From NCBI RefSeq assembly GCF_032854445.1, contig NC_088297.1, positions 3,597,991 through 3,661,990 of the forward strand: DNA of 64,000 nucleotides. The letters are read 5' to 3'. The stretch is from Liolophura sinensis (Eukaryota > Mollusca > Polyplacophora > Chitonida > Chitonidae). The notes beneath the pieces were generated by a model. The model saw only the letters and a program-made list of their open reading frames with translations, did no database searches and was not told where the DNA came from. The translations under genes and the position numbers were made by a program. Positions 32,409-44,130 of this stretch are shown here, piece after piece; within the stretch, counting starts at the first letter, position 1; each line of letters begins with the position of its first letter.

Positions 32409-34050
32409 TAAGTAATTAAGTAAGTAAGTAATCGATGTACAGGTGAAAAAATATCCACTGTCCCCATATTGAATTGCAGCTTTAAACGTTAAAGACTAAA
32501 TTCAGAATAAATCGGTAAATTTTTCACTAAGCTTCAAGGATGTTGCCTTCATTGCTTTTTTACATTAACACCACCACAAAAAGAAAATATAATCAAAATA
32601 TTATCAACATTTGTTCTGTAAAGATAATGGCAATGATATTCATTGTGATGACGATAATGTTGATGGTGATGATGACGATCACGATGATTAATTTTCAGCC
32701 GATTCCTGTCATCGTTTAGCTTATATACAAATTGTTGTCAAACGAAAAGTAAAAATATATACGTCAGTTAGAACACACTGTAGTCATCCTCAAACAGTTG
32801 TCGTGGCAATGGATGTGAGCTTTACAGTGATGAGAACGATCGTGACGACGATGAAGATATGAATTTAACTAAAGGTTTAAAGCCGCTGTGATTAGAATTC
32901 GAAGCAAATATGACTTTAGGTCTGTCCGCAAGGCCCTGTGACGAGGCTTCATTGTTAAATGATTATACGATAAACAGCTTCACTATAAGCCAAATTCCTC
33001 AGCGGAAAAGAAAGAATCCGCAACATCATTACCGAGATAACGTTGTCTCTGTCTCTTTTCAGACTATAAATCTGTGATAATGGCGGCTTTTTGTGCGTAA
33101 TAACCGGGCAAAGACGACCAGATAGACGTCTGTGAAGACTTTAGAGTTCGCCCTGCATCCTGTCACTAAGGTACATGACGCCATTACTCATACTGCTAAA
33201 CCTATTAGTTTCATTTTTTAAGGATGTTTCAGTTCGCCTAGGGCATTATTGTTGCAGAAAATGGATAATAAATTCAAAAGAAATTACGCAATATTTCCAT
33301 AAAACGGCAGCTCTTTTTTGCCGCAGAAATGAAACAGATCGCGGGTTTTTTTTTCTGCCACAAATGGCTCTAGCAAAGACATTATTGAACCAAACGAATC
33401 TGTGAACTATTATGCTACAGTGGTAAGAACATAAATCCATGGAAATCGTTGGAAAAAAGTATTCAGTTTCTCTACAGAGAATATTAGAAACAATGTCAGT
33501 TGTCAACAGGTATTAATAAATATATCCCACTATCGACGAAGTTACATTCAAAGATACGAAATAGAGAATATAAGGGAGTATATTACCGGTACGGAACATT
33601 TTCGTACGTTGAAATAGAAACACCTGGTGACCGTGTAGTTGGGAGAGAGCACGGCATAGTGAATAGAAGGCCTTAAGTATTGTAATTGATACCCTCTAAA
33701 TTAACCACCGCTCTCTTTGACTACAAAACTACCAGTTTACCAGTTTCCCCACAAATCTTAATCGCAAAGATTGGGCCCAAATTACATAAGGAAGAAAAAG
33801 TTTCCCAGGTCGCCGTTATAGGCTGTTTCCTGAAACAAAACATATCTATTGGGATCCTGATTTGGCAAGAATGAAGTTATTTTCAGTATATTTTAGGATT
33901 TAAAAAAGGCTGGATAAATGCTTGTATACTTTACAAAGGCTAAGATTCTAGAGTTCATGAGTGCTACAGGAGTACTACAGGAGTACTACAGGGGTACTGC
34001 AGGAGTGCTGCAGGAGTCAAACTAATCGTGATGGAATCGTACTATAAGCA
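32409..34050 (+). repeat. Macrosatellite unit C, complex part
   Basis: Shorter copy. After the AAGCTTCAAGGATGTTGCC block it jumps to GATAATGGCAATGATATTC, skipping the region equal to about 27600-28650 of unit B (including the ~48-bp internal repeat). From 33150 on it follows units A and B, including the CAATATTTCCATAAAACGGC block, and ends with a CTACAGGAGTA short repeat (33962-34018) before the last 37-bp array. Confidence 0.92.
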
Positions 34051-34300
34051 CATGCTCACTTAGATGGTGAGAATGGTAAAACGTGTACATGCTCACTTAG
34101 ATGGTTGGAATGGTAAAACGTGTACATGCTCACTTAGATGGTTGGAATGGTAAAACGTGTACATGCTCACTTAGCTGGTTGGAATGGTAAAACATGTACA
34201 TGCTCACTTAGGTGGTTAGAATGGTAAAACGTGTACATGCTCACTTAGATGGTTGAAATGGTAAAATGTGTATATGCTTATTTAGATGGTTGGAATTGTA
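34051..34300. repeat. 37-bp satellite, array 4 (~7 copies)
   Basis: Short array of the same monomer, ending in a degraded unit (TTGAAATGGTAAAATGTG, TTGGAATTGTACAAATAAC). It is the right edge of the macrosatellite. Confidence 0.95.
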
Positions 34301-35091
34301 CAAATAACGGACGTGTACATGTGTGCCCAGATGTGAAGCTATAATAATCAGACTAAACGTGGTAAAATCGTACATGGTGGGCACAATAAAGATGGCCAAT
34401 AGCGAAAGTGAAAATATAGCCTAGCTCTTCAATGTTGTAATCCAGTCCTTCTAGCAACATGAGATTGTTCTGTGTAGATCAAATACTGGGGATATAGCCC
34501 CCAGACGAGCTACTGTTAATTTGGGTCTCGTGCATGGCTCCAGAGGTGCGGCAAATAGCATCATTTTTGGCCATGCTTTTGAAAGCTTCCCTATGCGACA
34601 TGTTATGCTATGTCTCTATGTACTAACATGACCAAGACAGGAAAGGCTGCCTTCTAACTCTGCTTTTATGCTCGAAATTACCAAGGCAATCCACTTTCCT
34701 ACAGACATCAGCAGTTATAAAGGCTGTACTTTCAAATGCGCACTACGGTGAGGTTCCATCAGTCCTATAAGTAGCATTTCTTATCTGAATCCTCCGGGGA
34801 CAAGGGTATAAATAACGGTACTAAGGTGTTTACAGCTTTGTTAGTTGCCATGTCCATATCTGCGAGAAAAAAAATGGTTAATATCAGTTTATATCGAACA
34901 CCGAAACCTCAACGGAGACTATCCACACGCTGGTTTGTAGTCCCCAAACCACGCACAGAGATACAGTCTCCGTGTGAAAAGGAGAGGATGAAGAACACTT
35001 CCTCAGAAAGTCCCGATTGTAAAGAATAGAAGGTTTTGTGGGGTTACTAGAAGACAAGAAAATTACAGTCTTTGCGAGCATAAGTAATACT
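34301..35091. other. Unique DNA, no gene seen
   Basis: Overlapping frames of 67 and 65 codons on opposite strands (34826-35081) have no domain. No repeat recognised. Confidence 0.5.
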
Positions 35092-35490
35092 CACCAATAA
35101 TTGGTTAGAATTAGTATACACTTCATGTTGCCAGTAATTGATTAGAATGGGTATACACTTCAGGTGACTAATACTTGGTTAGAACTAATATAAACTTCAG
35201 GTGGCCGGTAACTGATTGGAACTGTGGTAAACACTTCAGGTGGCTAATATACTCGGTGAGAACGTGTACACACTTCAGGTGGCTAAAAGTCAGTTAGCAC
35301 TCCGGTTTTCTCCACCAGTAACCGATTGCACGGCGATAATCGGTGAGCACTCCGGTTTTCTCCACCAGTAACCGATTGCACGGCGATAATCGGTGAGCAC
35401 TCCGGTTTTCTCCACCAGTAACCGATTGCACGGCGATAATCGGTGAGCACTCCGGTTTTCTCCACCAGTAAACGATTGCACGGGGATAAA
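35092..35490. repeat. Diverged ~41-bp repeat leading into a 50-bp array
   Basis: The left part (35092-35290) has about five diverged units with TTGGTTAGAA and ACACTTCAGGTGGC. The right part (35291-35490) has four nearly identical 50-bp units with core CAGTTAGCAC/CGGTGAGCAC then TCCGGTTTTCTCCACCAGTA; starts at 35291, 35341, 35391 and 35441. The near-identity of the right part indicates recent amplification. The three overlapping minus-strand frames of 71-77 codons are shadows (50 is not a multiple of three and the unit lacks minus-strand stops). Confidence 0.93.
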
Positions 35491-35540
35491 CAACACATAA
35501 ATAAAAAAACAAATGTTTATCATTTGTTAAGTATGAACGA

Positions 35541-35755
35541 GTACATCATTGAGAGTAAAACCGGAGCAATGAGGACAGTGCGATAGGTGTGACACCTAAA
35601 TGGTCAAAAGTGACCAGTGCAGTCTCCTGTTAGTTTACCTCAGTTGAGGTTTTTTTTCTAACTGTTCACGTAAAATGTTTAGATAGTAACACATTACACG
35701 CTCTTTAACCACGTGGCTTAAGCAGAATTGGATTTTTATAAAAATACAGTGATTT
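35541..35755 (+). repeat. Lone 48-bp-type monomer plus dispersed 3' flank
   Basis: GAGAGTAAAACCGGAGCAAT with GAGGACAGTGCGATAG (35550-35587) is one monomer of the 48-bp family. It is followed by the flank also seen elsewhere: TGTTAGTTTACCTCAG and TGGCTTAAGCAGAATTGG. This shows the 48-bp repeat and flank travel together. Confidence 0.7.
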
Positions 35756-36129
35756 AGACATCACCGATCTGCAATTTTTTTAAAAATGCTGTGTTGTTAT
35801 CGCATTAACATATCTGAAAAATATTAAATTCTATTAAAATTAAAAAAAAATATTTTCGGAGATGTTGACTTGCTTTATAAAACGCATGCACGAAATTTTG
35901 TGGAAACATTCCATGGGTTAAGGAATAAAGGCCAGCAGCAAAATCCGGATTCTGATCTAAATATATTTATTTACAAATTGTTTTAAAGAAAGCGATGTGG
36001 GACGCAACTAATTGACAGCTCATGCGGATATGGAAAGGCACATGATTCCGCTTCTTGGATACGTCCCGTTTTGCACTCTACTCAGTTATATTCACTTATA
36101 CAACTTCCACAGGCATTGGCTTGGCCACA
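35756..36129. other. AT-rich unique DNA
   Basis: Nothing recognised. Confidence 0.5.
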
Positions 36130-36345
36130 CCCATAAAGTGTTGAGCTCGACGCATTAAATCGGCCATTTTGGACTTGGACGTTACAGGTTCAATCCCAGC
36201 TCTGGCTCCTTTGGCTACGGCCCCAGATTAGGAGGTTAGGAGAAGTAACAGTGGTCTACATCCTGGCACTTGGGCTTCCTCCTACCAATAAATCTGGTTT
36301 CCTCCATCAATAAATCTGACTGACGTCCAATATGCGAGATACGTT
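36130..36345 (+). mobile_element. tRNA-related SINE (type 3), diverged
   Basis: A B-box-like GGTTCAATCCC (36187-36197) is followed by a body with ATTAGGAGGTTAGGAG and CTTCCTCCTACCAATAAATC, then a decayed tail (CTGACTGACGTCCAATATG). The body matches the copy at 46258-46455 (CAGGAGGTTAGGTAGATACA, CTTCCACCCACAAGCCTGAC). The A box is not clear. Confidence 0.65.
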
Positions 36346-36349
36346 ATAC

Positions 36350-36840
36350 ATATACATATACGTAAAAATCTACAAAAATAAATGAAAGTATATTTGTGCA
36401 TAGTTTTAAGTGGTCTGTTTAGTGATGTCTACTTCGATTTTTAGGGGGTCTTTTCCTTTAATAGCCTACATATCTTAACCCAGCGTGCCTGGGTCTTCGA
36501 ACATCTATCACAAAACCACAGGTGTAACGCGGTCATTTGTTTATTAACCCGCTGAATTATTAGTGTTGTGGAGTTAACACATATTGATTCACCCCGGTAG
36601 ATGTTGGTCTGTGCTGTCCCGGGAGAGAGGTGCTCCACGTTACCAATGAGAACACTTGGTTTACCCCCTACTTGAGAACTCGAAAATCCATTATTACAAG
36701 AGGATAAGACCTCAAATAAGGGGCTGATGGGTTCTTGTTTTTTTCATTACAAGATTGTAGTTCTAGATGCGGTGCATATATTCTACTAATAGTCACCATT
36801 AACAGCAAATGTTTATTGTTCAAGTCGTGACCATAGAAAA
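36350..36840 (+). repeat. Diverged macrosatellite linker, copy 4
   Basis: Carries the linker blocks in a shifted order: first AGTATATTTGTGCATAGTTT and TCTTAACCCAGCGTGCC, then TAACGCGGTCATTTGTTTAT, then GCTGTCCCGGGAGAGAGG and ACACTTGGTTTACCCCC. The order fits a circular permutation cut from a linker tandem like the one near 31683/32147. No 37-bp array is attached. Confidence 0.88.
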
Positions 36841-37197
36841 TGAGCTTAGTTTGTGTGGGATATCAAACGTACACGTATAGGTCAGTTAGGAGCACAATGG
36901 TAGGGGTAGTACATAAATGAGGAATAACACTGAAGTATAACATAGTGAAAGATCACTGATTATTAAAAATCAACAGATAAAGCTTGCACAATACATATTT
37001 CATACTGTGATACGGATTCTGTCCTCTGATGGCAAGGAAAACCTTTTTTCTTAGCTGTTTTTGTTTTTTAATTCATCTGTTTAGTCGGTATTTATATCAA
37101 AAGAACGCTGTCAAGATTTTTTCAACTAAGCCAGTTTGGGAAATGGAGATTCCGGGTGAAGTTTGTTAAGAATCGGCTAGCAATTTATAACGACTTA
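36841..37197. other. Unique DNA
   Basis: No frame or repeat recognised. Confidence 0.5.
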
Positions 37198-38770
37198 GTC
37201 ACAGCATAGACGGTAAAACCAGAGCAGCGACGACAGTGTGATAGACGCACAGCATAGAGGGTAAAACCAGAGCAGCGCGGAGAGTAAAACCAGAGCAGCG
37301 ACGACAGTGTAATAGACGTACAGCATAGAGAGTAAAGCCAGAGTAGCGACGACAGTGTGATAGACGTACAGCATAGAGAGTAAAACCAGAGCATTCACGA
37401 CAGTGTGATAGACGTACAGCATAGAGAGTAAAACCAGGGCAGCGTTGACAGTGTAATAGACGTACAGCATAGAGAGTAAAACCAGAGTAGCGACGACAGT
37501 GTGACTGAGGTACAGCATACAGAGTAAAGCCAGGGCACCGACGACAGTGTGACAGACGTAGAGCATACAAAGTAAAGGTGTACAGCATAGAGTGTAAGGC
37601 GTGAGCAGCGACAACAGTATGATAGAGGTAGAGCATAGAGAGTAAAACCAGAGCAGCGACGACACAGCATAGAGAGTAAAGCCAGAGCAGCGACGACAGT
37701 GTGATAGGTGTACAGCATGGAGAGTAAGGCCTGAGCAGCGACGACAGTGTGATAGACGTACAGCATAGAGAGTAACCCAGAGCAGCGACGACAGTGTGAT
37801 AGACGTAAAGCATACAAAGTAAAACCAGAGCAGCGACGACAATGTGATAGACGTAAAGCATAGAGAGTAAGGCCTGAGCAGCGACGACAGTGTGATAGAC
37901 GTAAAGCATAGAGAGTAAAACCAGAGCAGCGTTGACAGTGTAATAGACGTACAGCATAGAAAGTAAAACCAGAGTAGCGACGACAGTGTGACTGAGGAAC
38001 AACATACAGAGTAAAACCAGGGCACCGACGACAGTGTGATAGACGTAGAGCATACAAAGTAAAACCACAGCATCGACGCCAGTGTGATAGGTGTACAGCA
38101 TAGAGTGTAAGGTCTGAGCAGCGACAACAGTATGATAGCGGTAGAGCATAGAGAGTAAAACCAGAGCAGCGACGACACAGCATAGAGAGTAAAGCCAGAG
38201 CAGCGACGACAGTGTGATAGGTGTACAGCATGGAGAGTAAGGCCTGAGCAGCGACGACAGTGTGATAGACGTAAAGCGTAGAGAGTAAAACCAGAGCAGC
38301 GATGACTGTGTGATAGACCTACAGCATAGAGAGTAAACCAGAGTAGCGACGACAGTGTGATAGACGTAAAGCGTAGAGAGTAAAACCAGAGCAGCGATGA
38401 CTGTGTGATAGACCTACAGCATAGAGAGTAAACCAGAGTAGCGACGACAGTGTGATAGACGTAAAGCATACAAAGTAAAGCCAGAGCAGCAACGACAGTG
38501 TGATAGACCTACAACATACAGAGTAAGGCCTGGGCAGCGACGACAGTGTGATAGACGTACAGCATAGAGAGTAAAACCAGAGCAGCGATGACAGTGTGAT
38601 AGACCTACAGCATAGAGAGTAAACCAGAGCAGCGACGACAGTGTGATAGATGTACAGCATAGAGGGTAAAACCAGAGCAGCGCGGAGAGTAAAACCAGAG
38701 CAGCGACGACAGTGTAATAGACGTACAGCATAGAGAGTAAGGCCTGAGCGGCGACGACAGTGTGATAGCC
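37198..38770. repeat. 48-bp minisatellite, locus 1 (~33 copies)
   Basis: Unit of 48 bp with core CAGCATAGAGAGTAAAACCA then GAGCAGCGACGACAGTGTGA and TAGACGTA. No minus-strand stop occurs in most units, so all three minus frames are open over long stretches (424, 316 and 278 codons). Because 48 is three times 16, each frame repeats a 16-residue peptide such as YVYHTVVAALVLLSML. A larger internal repeat of about 513 bp exists: the marker CAGCATGGAGAGTAAGGCC is at 37713 and 38226. Smaller deletions and 95-bp duplications occur near 38273 and 38368. The frames are most simply repeat shadows; no signal of a start, splice site or untranslated region supports translation. Confidence 0.96.
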
Positions 38771-38900
38771 GGCAAATGGTCACACGTAAGCGATGAAATA
38801 CGGTCCCTTGTCAATTTACCTCAGTTTTATTCATTCACTCTTCATGAAATGCTTAAATAGAAGCAAAGAACACGCCCTCTAGCAAGTAACGCGATCAGCA
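38771..38900 (+). repeat. 3' flank of the 48-bp array (dispersed)
   Basis: TGGTCACACGTAAGCGATGA, CCCTTGTCAATTTACCTCAG and AAATGCTTAAATAGAAGC match the sequences after 60288 (TGGTCACACGTAGCCGG), at 35600-35700 and at 16815-16985. Confidence 0.7.
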
Positions 38901-41539
38901 TGTTTGAGGGAGTCGATATTAGGCACCTCGAGGGACACGTCGGATCGTCCTAGATTCTTGTATCAAAGGAACGTTGAAGGAAGGTTGATAACGTATATGA
39001 TTAGCCTCCATCTGGTTGTCTGTGATTTCCAGCCGAGGCCATTCTCTCCACTCACGCATCGAAACATGACCGTCGAAAAAAGGGAATTGGATTAAAAGAT
39101 GGGCACAAAAAGAAAAAAAAACGAAAACTGATCAAGCACGTGACACGAGCACAGGAACAGAAGCGGGTTTTGAACGACATGGCATGATTGTCTGGAATTA
39201 TAATCATCTGACTGGTGCGGATAATAAAGCCAAAAACTTGTAGGTCACTCTTTAAACCACGATCAATAGTACAGCAGTAGTGAATGGATATACAACGTCA
39301 TAAACGCGTTATAAACCTTTGGCCATCACGATCCAGATCTGACCCCGTTTGGCCGAAGTGTGATTGCCCGGACGAAGGGAGCAGTGAACGCTACGTGCAC
39401 TATGCTCAGCTACACGATTATTCGCCTGACACAAAGTACGAATCCTTTAGGGAGATGGTGGTAATTGTTCTCATGGAACAGCAAGAAGATCGATTGCTGT
39501 TTAGCGAACTTACTTGAAAATTTTATTTCACCAAAATACAATGGCGTCTGAATTTTGGATGGAAGAAACCAAAAGCCTTTGACGAGTTACTGACAAACTT
39601 TCCCGACGTGGGATGACTGTAAATGTACACCATATTGGGGGATGACAAGCAGTCTTTCGCGAAGGCCAACCGCATATATTGTCACAAAATAAAAATACTA
39701 CATGTAAACGCTTAAACAGTGCCAAATTACAATCCCCATAGCTGTTCGGCTGACACAGAATTAAATAAAAAGAACGCAGCAGTGTTAGTTGCAATTTATC
39801 AAAAGCTTCAGTGCACAGTGAGAGCGGGATTGGTCTGACAGATCTGGTCTACGAATGTCAGATGTCGTTCAACAGTTAACGCGGTAATAGTGTTTGAGAA
39901 AGCCAATAGTGAATCTGTCAAGTGGCAAGAGTCAATGAGGAGTTTCTTAGCCAAGGAGTCAAGAGTCTAATCCGACGTGATTAACAATCCACAAAAGGTT
40001 GTCCTCCATTCGCAGCACATGCTGCTCACAGTTAAACTGCCTTTCTCCTGAACCAAGCGTAGAAACACGTCCGAACTGTTTGTAAAGCAACGAGTTTATC
40101 GTAAAACAAATCGCCTGAAACAAATCGATGCGCCAAAGCACCCACTTTAATCAAGTTGATCGACGTACATAGGCGTTTTACATTCGGGCTCTGAACGAAA
40201 GATTGTAAATGCACTTTGATTTGTAATCTACTTATGGATATAGTGTGAAGTTAAAAATTTAGCTCTGTGGGATTACAGCCGTTTTGCCAGCCCAGCGTGA
40301 ACAGACATTAAGGAAGAAAATAACAGGGCAATGGCTGATTACGTCTATAAAGTGTGGGATGTCGGATATTAAACCGCCATAAGGTTCAGTCATAAACCTT
40401 GGCTGTCACGCTCCTGCACGGACCTTCCTCGAGAGAACCCTCATTGCTCTGAGGAAGAGAAACAAGGAAAAGTGATCTATTAATGGAGATCTCCAAAATG
40501 TAGAACCGGCATAAGCAAAAAGACCGGGTGAAAGCAGGAGTCGTTGTTAATGAGCAGCAAGAACATTACCGCTTTTTATTATGCAAAAAGCTCATCCATA
40601 ACTCTTCCTTCTTTCAAGTGCACTAAAAATTGCTAGAGGGTTTTTATATGAACTTATCTAATTTTGAAGGGATTTCCGCTGGGTACCCTTTTAATGTCTT
40701 GGTTGTTAGACCTTTTTATTATTGGTAGAATATTGTCATTTCCTAAAGCGACACTCTGATTTTTATTTATTTTTTATGCATTTATTTGTTTTGGAAGGAG
40801 GGGATCGGGAGATGGGGAGGAGTGGATGCAAACAAAGGGCTTTTTTAAAAAGGGTATTTGGAGCGAATATTAAAAACTTAATTTAATAATTTAAGTTAAA
40901 AAATTGTTGATTTATGGATCGTCATCATTCAGACTAAATTTTGGTAACTTGATAAATAATTATGTTTATTAGCTAGTTTTGTTTATTTATTAAATTATTG
41001 CCGTCCTTTATCAGAATGTTGTATTTCCCACTCTGCTTTCTCTGCTGTTATCTTTCTTTTAAACATCGTCAATGTCATTTTAAATGAATAAATGCATAGC
41101 TAATTGGTGAACTAACAAAATCAATGAATCCTAAAATAACTCAAGTGGGAACTTTGAAATACTGACTGATTCCCGTTAAATCTGGACACTGGGCATAAAA
41201 TTACTTTACGCATACACTTTACGCATTAATCTAACGGCCAGCATATTAGCCATACATTCTTTCTTTAGTACAGTGTGAAGCTACAGTAAAATAAATAAAT
41301 CGTAGTCCTGTAATGAAAGTTTTATTTTTCATATTTATTGTAAATAATTGGAGCATAATCGCACTAAGTGACAAACTGTCTGGTTTTTATGAAAATATCT
41401 GGAACAACATCCGAGCTTTAGGGCCTACAGGCTATTCTCCGTCCATAAAGAAACAATCACAGTTTGCTTCATCATAGCCTTCAATGGTTAATGAGTCAAT
41501 GACTATTGTCTCTTAGCATGTCTCATTACAACTGGTGAA
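38901..41539. other. Unique DNA, no gene seen
   Basis: About 2.6 kb with only short frames (77 codons at 39284-39517 is typical) and no recognisable domain. An AT-rich part spans about 40700-41400. Confidence 0.45.
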
Positions 41540-41705
41540 GTGGTAGGTGAGGCATCTGGCTGATCAAACGCAACGTGCCTGGTTGGATATGGGCGGCGTA
41601 GTTGGTTAGGTGCGGTGTACCTGGTGAGGTGAGGTCTAGCTGATGAGATGCAACGTTGCTGGTTGGATACGCTCGGAGTGGTTGGTGAGGAGCGGTGTTT
41701 TTCGC
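41540..41705. repeat. 81-bp tandem duplication
   Basis: Two copies of a unit with GCAACGT (41570 and 41651), CTGGTTGGATA and AGTTGGTTAGGTGCGGTGT / AGTGGTTGGTGAGGAGCGGTG. The copies differ by small changes. Confidence 0.8.
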
Positions 41706-41795
41706 CTCGCTCTGCGAGCTTTTTAACGTCTTAAACCTTGCCCCTGACATCAAAATAGCGTGGTCTTGATTGATTTAGGCCTATATATTTAAATG

Positions 41796-41995
41796 TTTTA
41801 CGCCGTATTCAAGAATATTTCACTTATGCGGCTAGCATCATTGCGAGAGGAGTCCGGGCAAAACACAAGACCATCCGCAAGTTGCTGTCAGACCTTCCCA
41901 CGTACGGCTGGAGAGGAAGACAACATGAACTGGGCTTAAGCTCACAGCGACCGCATTGGTGAGAGGTTCCTGGGTTATTACACGGCCAAACACCA
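41796..41995 (-). mobile_element. SINE type 1, 5' truncated
   Basis: Tail TGTTTTACGCCGTATTCAAG, a degraded core (CGGCTAGCATCATTGCGAGA), CATCCGCAAGTTGCTGTCAG and the tRNA-related part CTCACAGCGACCGCATTGG. The head ends in ATTACACGGCCAAACACC, which is not the usual A-box region; CAAACACCAATCAAATAAAT at the right edge looks like a second SINE tail in the opposite orientation. Confidence 0.85.
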
Positions 41996-42443
41996 ATCAA
42001 ATAAATGAATAACTAATTTATCATAAATCATAATTCAGACGTCACTGGTAAGCAGATTAAAACAGTGCCCTGCTGGGTCAATGAGTGTTAAGTCAATCAC
42101 AAGAAGATCAAAATATGTTATGAGCTGTTTCCATGACAACCAAACTCACAACTTAATGATATTTTCAATAAAGACTAAGGCACTAATACACGTTACCTTA
42201 AGGGTTGCCGTACTTACAATGAATGTTGACAGGGACAACTGGTTCGGAAGAAGAATCAAAGGATCAGTAGAGCGACCATATAGCGAGATATGACACATCA
42301 TCAAATGTAACATTACAATACAGATGTAGTGGATCATATTGACTGGGCTATATGCAGAACAAACGGATGCACATGGCGACTTATGACTGTGCTACAACGT
42401 GGCAGAATTCAGCGACAACCCATTGGCTACGCTCATTATAGCG
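41996..42443. other. Unique DNA
   Basis: Short frames on both strands around 42081-42337 with no domain. The frame at 42329-42550 runs into the next repeat. Confidence 0.5.
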
Positions 42444-42735
42444 TTCGACAACAATCATGTGTTTGTTCAACTTTATATTTAACAACAATCAAGTCAATAT
42501 TCAGCTCTATATTTAACAACAATCAAGTCAATATTCAGCTCTATATTTGACAACAATCAAGTCAATTTTCAGCTCTATATTTAACAACAATCAAGTCAAT
42601 ATTCAGCTCTATATTTAACAACAATCAAGTCAATATTCAGCTCTATATGTAACAACAATCAAGTCAATATTCAGCTCTATATTTCACAACAATTTAATCA
42701 GTATTTCCAGTTCTATATTTCACAGCAGTAAAGTC
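42444..42735. repeat. 34-bp minisatellite, ~8 copies
   Basis: Unit AACAACAATCAAGTCAATAT followed by TCAGCTCTATATTT; starts at 42484 and 42518 are 34 bp apart. Left and right copies are diverged, inner copies almost identical. Confidence 0.95.
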
Positions 42736-43007
42736 AATATTCTCCTCAGTTCAACTTGTTTGTGTGCATTTTACTCTCACAGAGTTGACACTATGATGTC
42801 ATGTAAACTTCTTCTTGTCACAAAGACTTACGTATTAAACTGCACGACTGTCGGCGCAGAAAAATGATCATGGATTGTATAGGAATTCATCTTTTATCTT
42901 TTATGGGAACAGCGAGTAAATCTATGAATCAGACATTCGTATACCAGCCGTGAATCAAGATGGACCTTCCAGGTCAATAACCACACGACCAATTCCCCAG
43001 AACGATG
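42736..43007. other. Unique DNA
   Basis: No feature recognised. Confidence 0.5.
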
Positions 43008-43125
43008 TTGCAACTGTTCATATATCCAATGTGGTGATCTACTTCAACACGATGAATATACATCCCCTAGCCCCGGGGTTAAGCAGAATTTGACACAATC
43101 GTGAAGCAGAGTGCCAGAGAAGGTG
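43008..43125 (+). repeat. Dispersed repeat shared with 60465
   Basis: AACTGTTCATATATCCAATG, CCCCTAGCCCCGGGGTTAAG and CAGAGTGCCAGAGAAGG match 60465-60570 (AACTGTTCATATACATGTGT, CCCCTAGCCCCGGGGTAAGC, CAGAGTGCCAGAAAG) in the same order. It may be the distal part of the dispersed element that carries the 48-bp monomers. Confidence 0.75.
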
Positions 43126-43904
43126 TCCGTCGATAGTTATGGAAATTGCCTTTATGTCATTGATTCGGAATCAACTCTTAACGACTGACGATTGCGGGTG
43201 TCAGACTGCTTAACGCCGTACTCACGGGTTCTTCAGCGATTCGCGAATTGCATTTCGACGGCTTATTTCAAGTGCACTGTCCTATCTAATTATTGTCCAC
43301 TCAGCAGCCGCCTTCGCCCGAGACAAGAAGGCAAGGTGACCTTGCACACCTCAGCAACTCCCATCTCTGTACAGTCCAGCACCTCAGGAATGATTACACT
43401 CCGGGGGCAGGCTTTCTAATAAATGGGTTTGGTCACGCTAAGGTCCCCGACGCCGTCTGTCAGGAAATGAAGAAGCTACCGACTAAAGACACGATTGCAA
43501 TGGATACTAACTAGGGTAAGTACAGTCCAGTATCGGTTTTCGTTCTGTGTTCTCCCCACCTCCCCCTCCCCCCCCACACATCCCATAGACCAAGTAAATC
43601 AGACGTTATTAATTAGACGTTATTAATTAAGTCCAGAGTGTATCCTTTCACATCCGTTTTCATAAATTCGGATATGGCAATGAAGAGCCGGACATATTCT
43701 CTGGGTTAAGGCTCAATACTACTGGTCTTGCTACCAGGTAAGGATCTATAGCTGCGGCTGAAAATGGTTAGAATCGCGGTCAAATCACAGAAAGAGCGCT
43801 CAAATGGTCGCACATGTTGTGTGAGATTACCAGAGCAAAACGAATAAAAATAGCTCTTCTGTATGATGAGACTTGTCAAAAATGCCAGGCAACTTTTGCT
43901 GATG
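43126..43904. other. Unique DNA, no gene supported
   Basis: Two overlapping plus frames (43192-43419, 43293-43514) without domains. A C-rich run is at about 43557-43590 and a duplicated ACGTTATTAATTA at about 43603-43630. Confidence 0.45.
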
Positions 43905-44130
43905 TTACCTTTCACCGATCACCTGTCTCACCATGTCCTGGATACAAAAATGACACGACTTTTCTTCAGAAACTTCTACAGACCACGAAATTTCAGCACC
44001 TGAATTTTCTCTGTCGTTCATCTACTCCAATGAACTTTTTCTGGAACTATTTCAGACGCCCATGTCCTACCAAATATAATAAATAAAAATTGTTCTAAAA
44101 CAAATCTGACAGGTCACTCGGTAACATTGT
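43905..44130. repeat. Dispersed repeat, copy 2 (pair at 14428)
   Basis: TTTCACCGATCACCTGTC, CTGAATTTTCTCTGTCGTTC, ATGAACTTTTTCTGGAAC, CAGACGCCCATG and ATCTGACAG in the same order as 14428-14640. The 90-codon plus frame at 43814-44086 runs through it and is not conserved in the other copy. Confidence 0.7.

Noticed and set aside
35283-35523. Three minus-strand frames of 71-77 codons
   Set aside because: Shadows of the 50-bp array.
37195-38469. 424-codon minus-strand frame as a membrane-like repeat protein
   Set aside because: It lies entirely within the 48-bp array; all three minus frames are open at once and no start, splice or polyadenylation context was seen. Kept as a finding to test, not as a gene.
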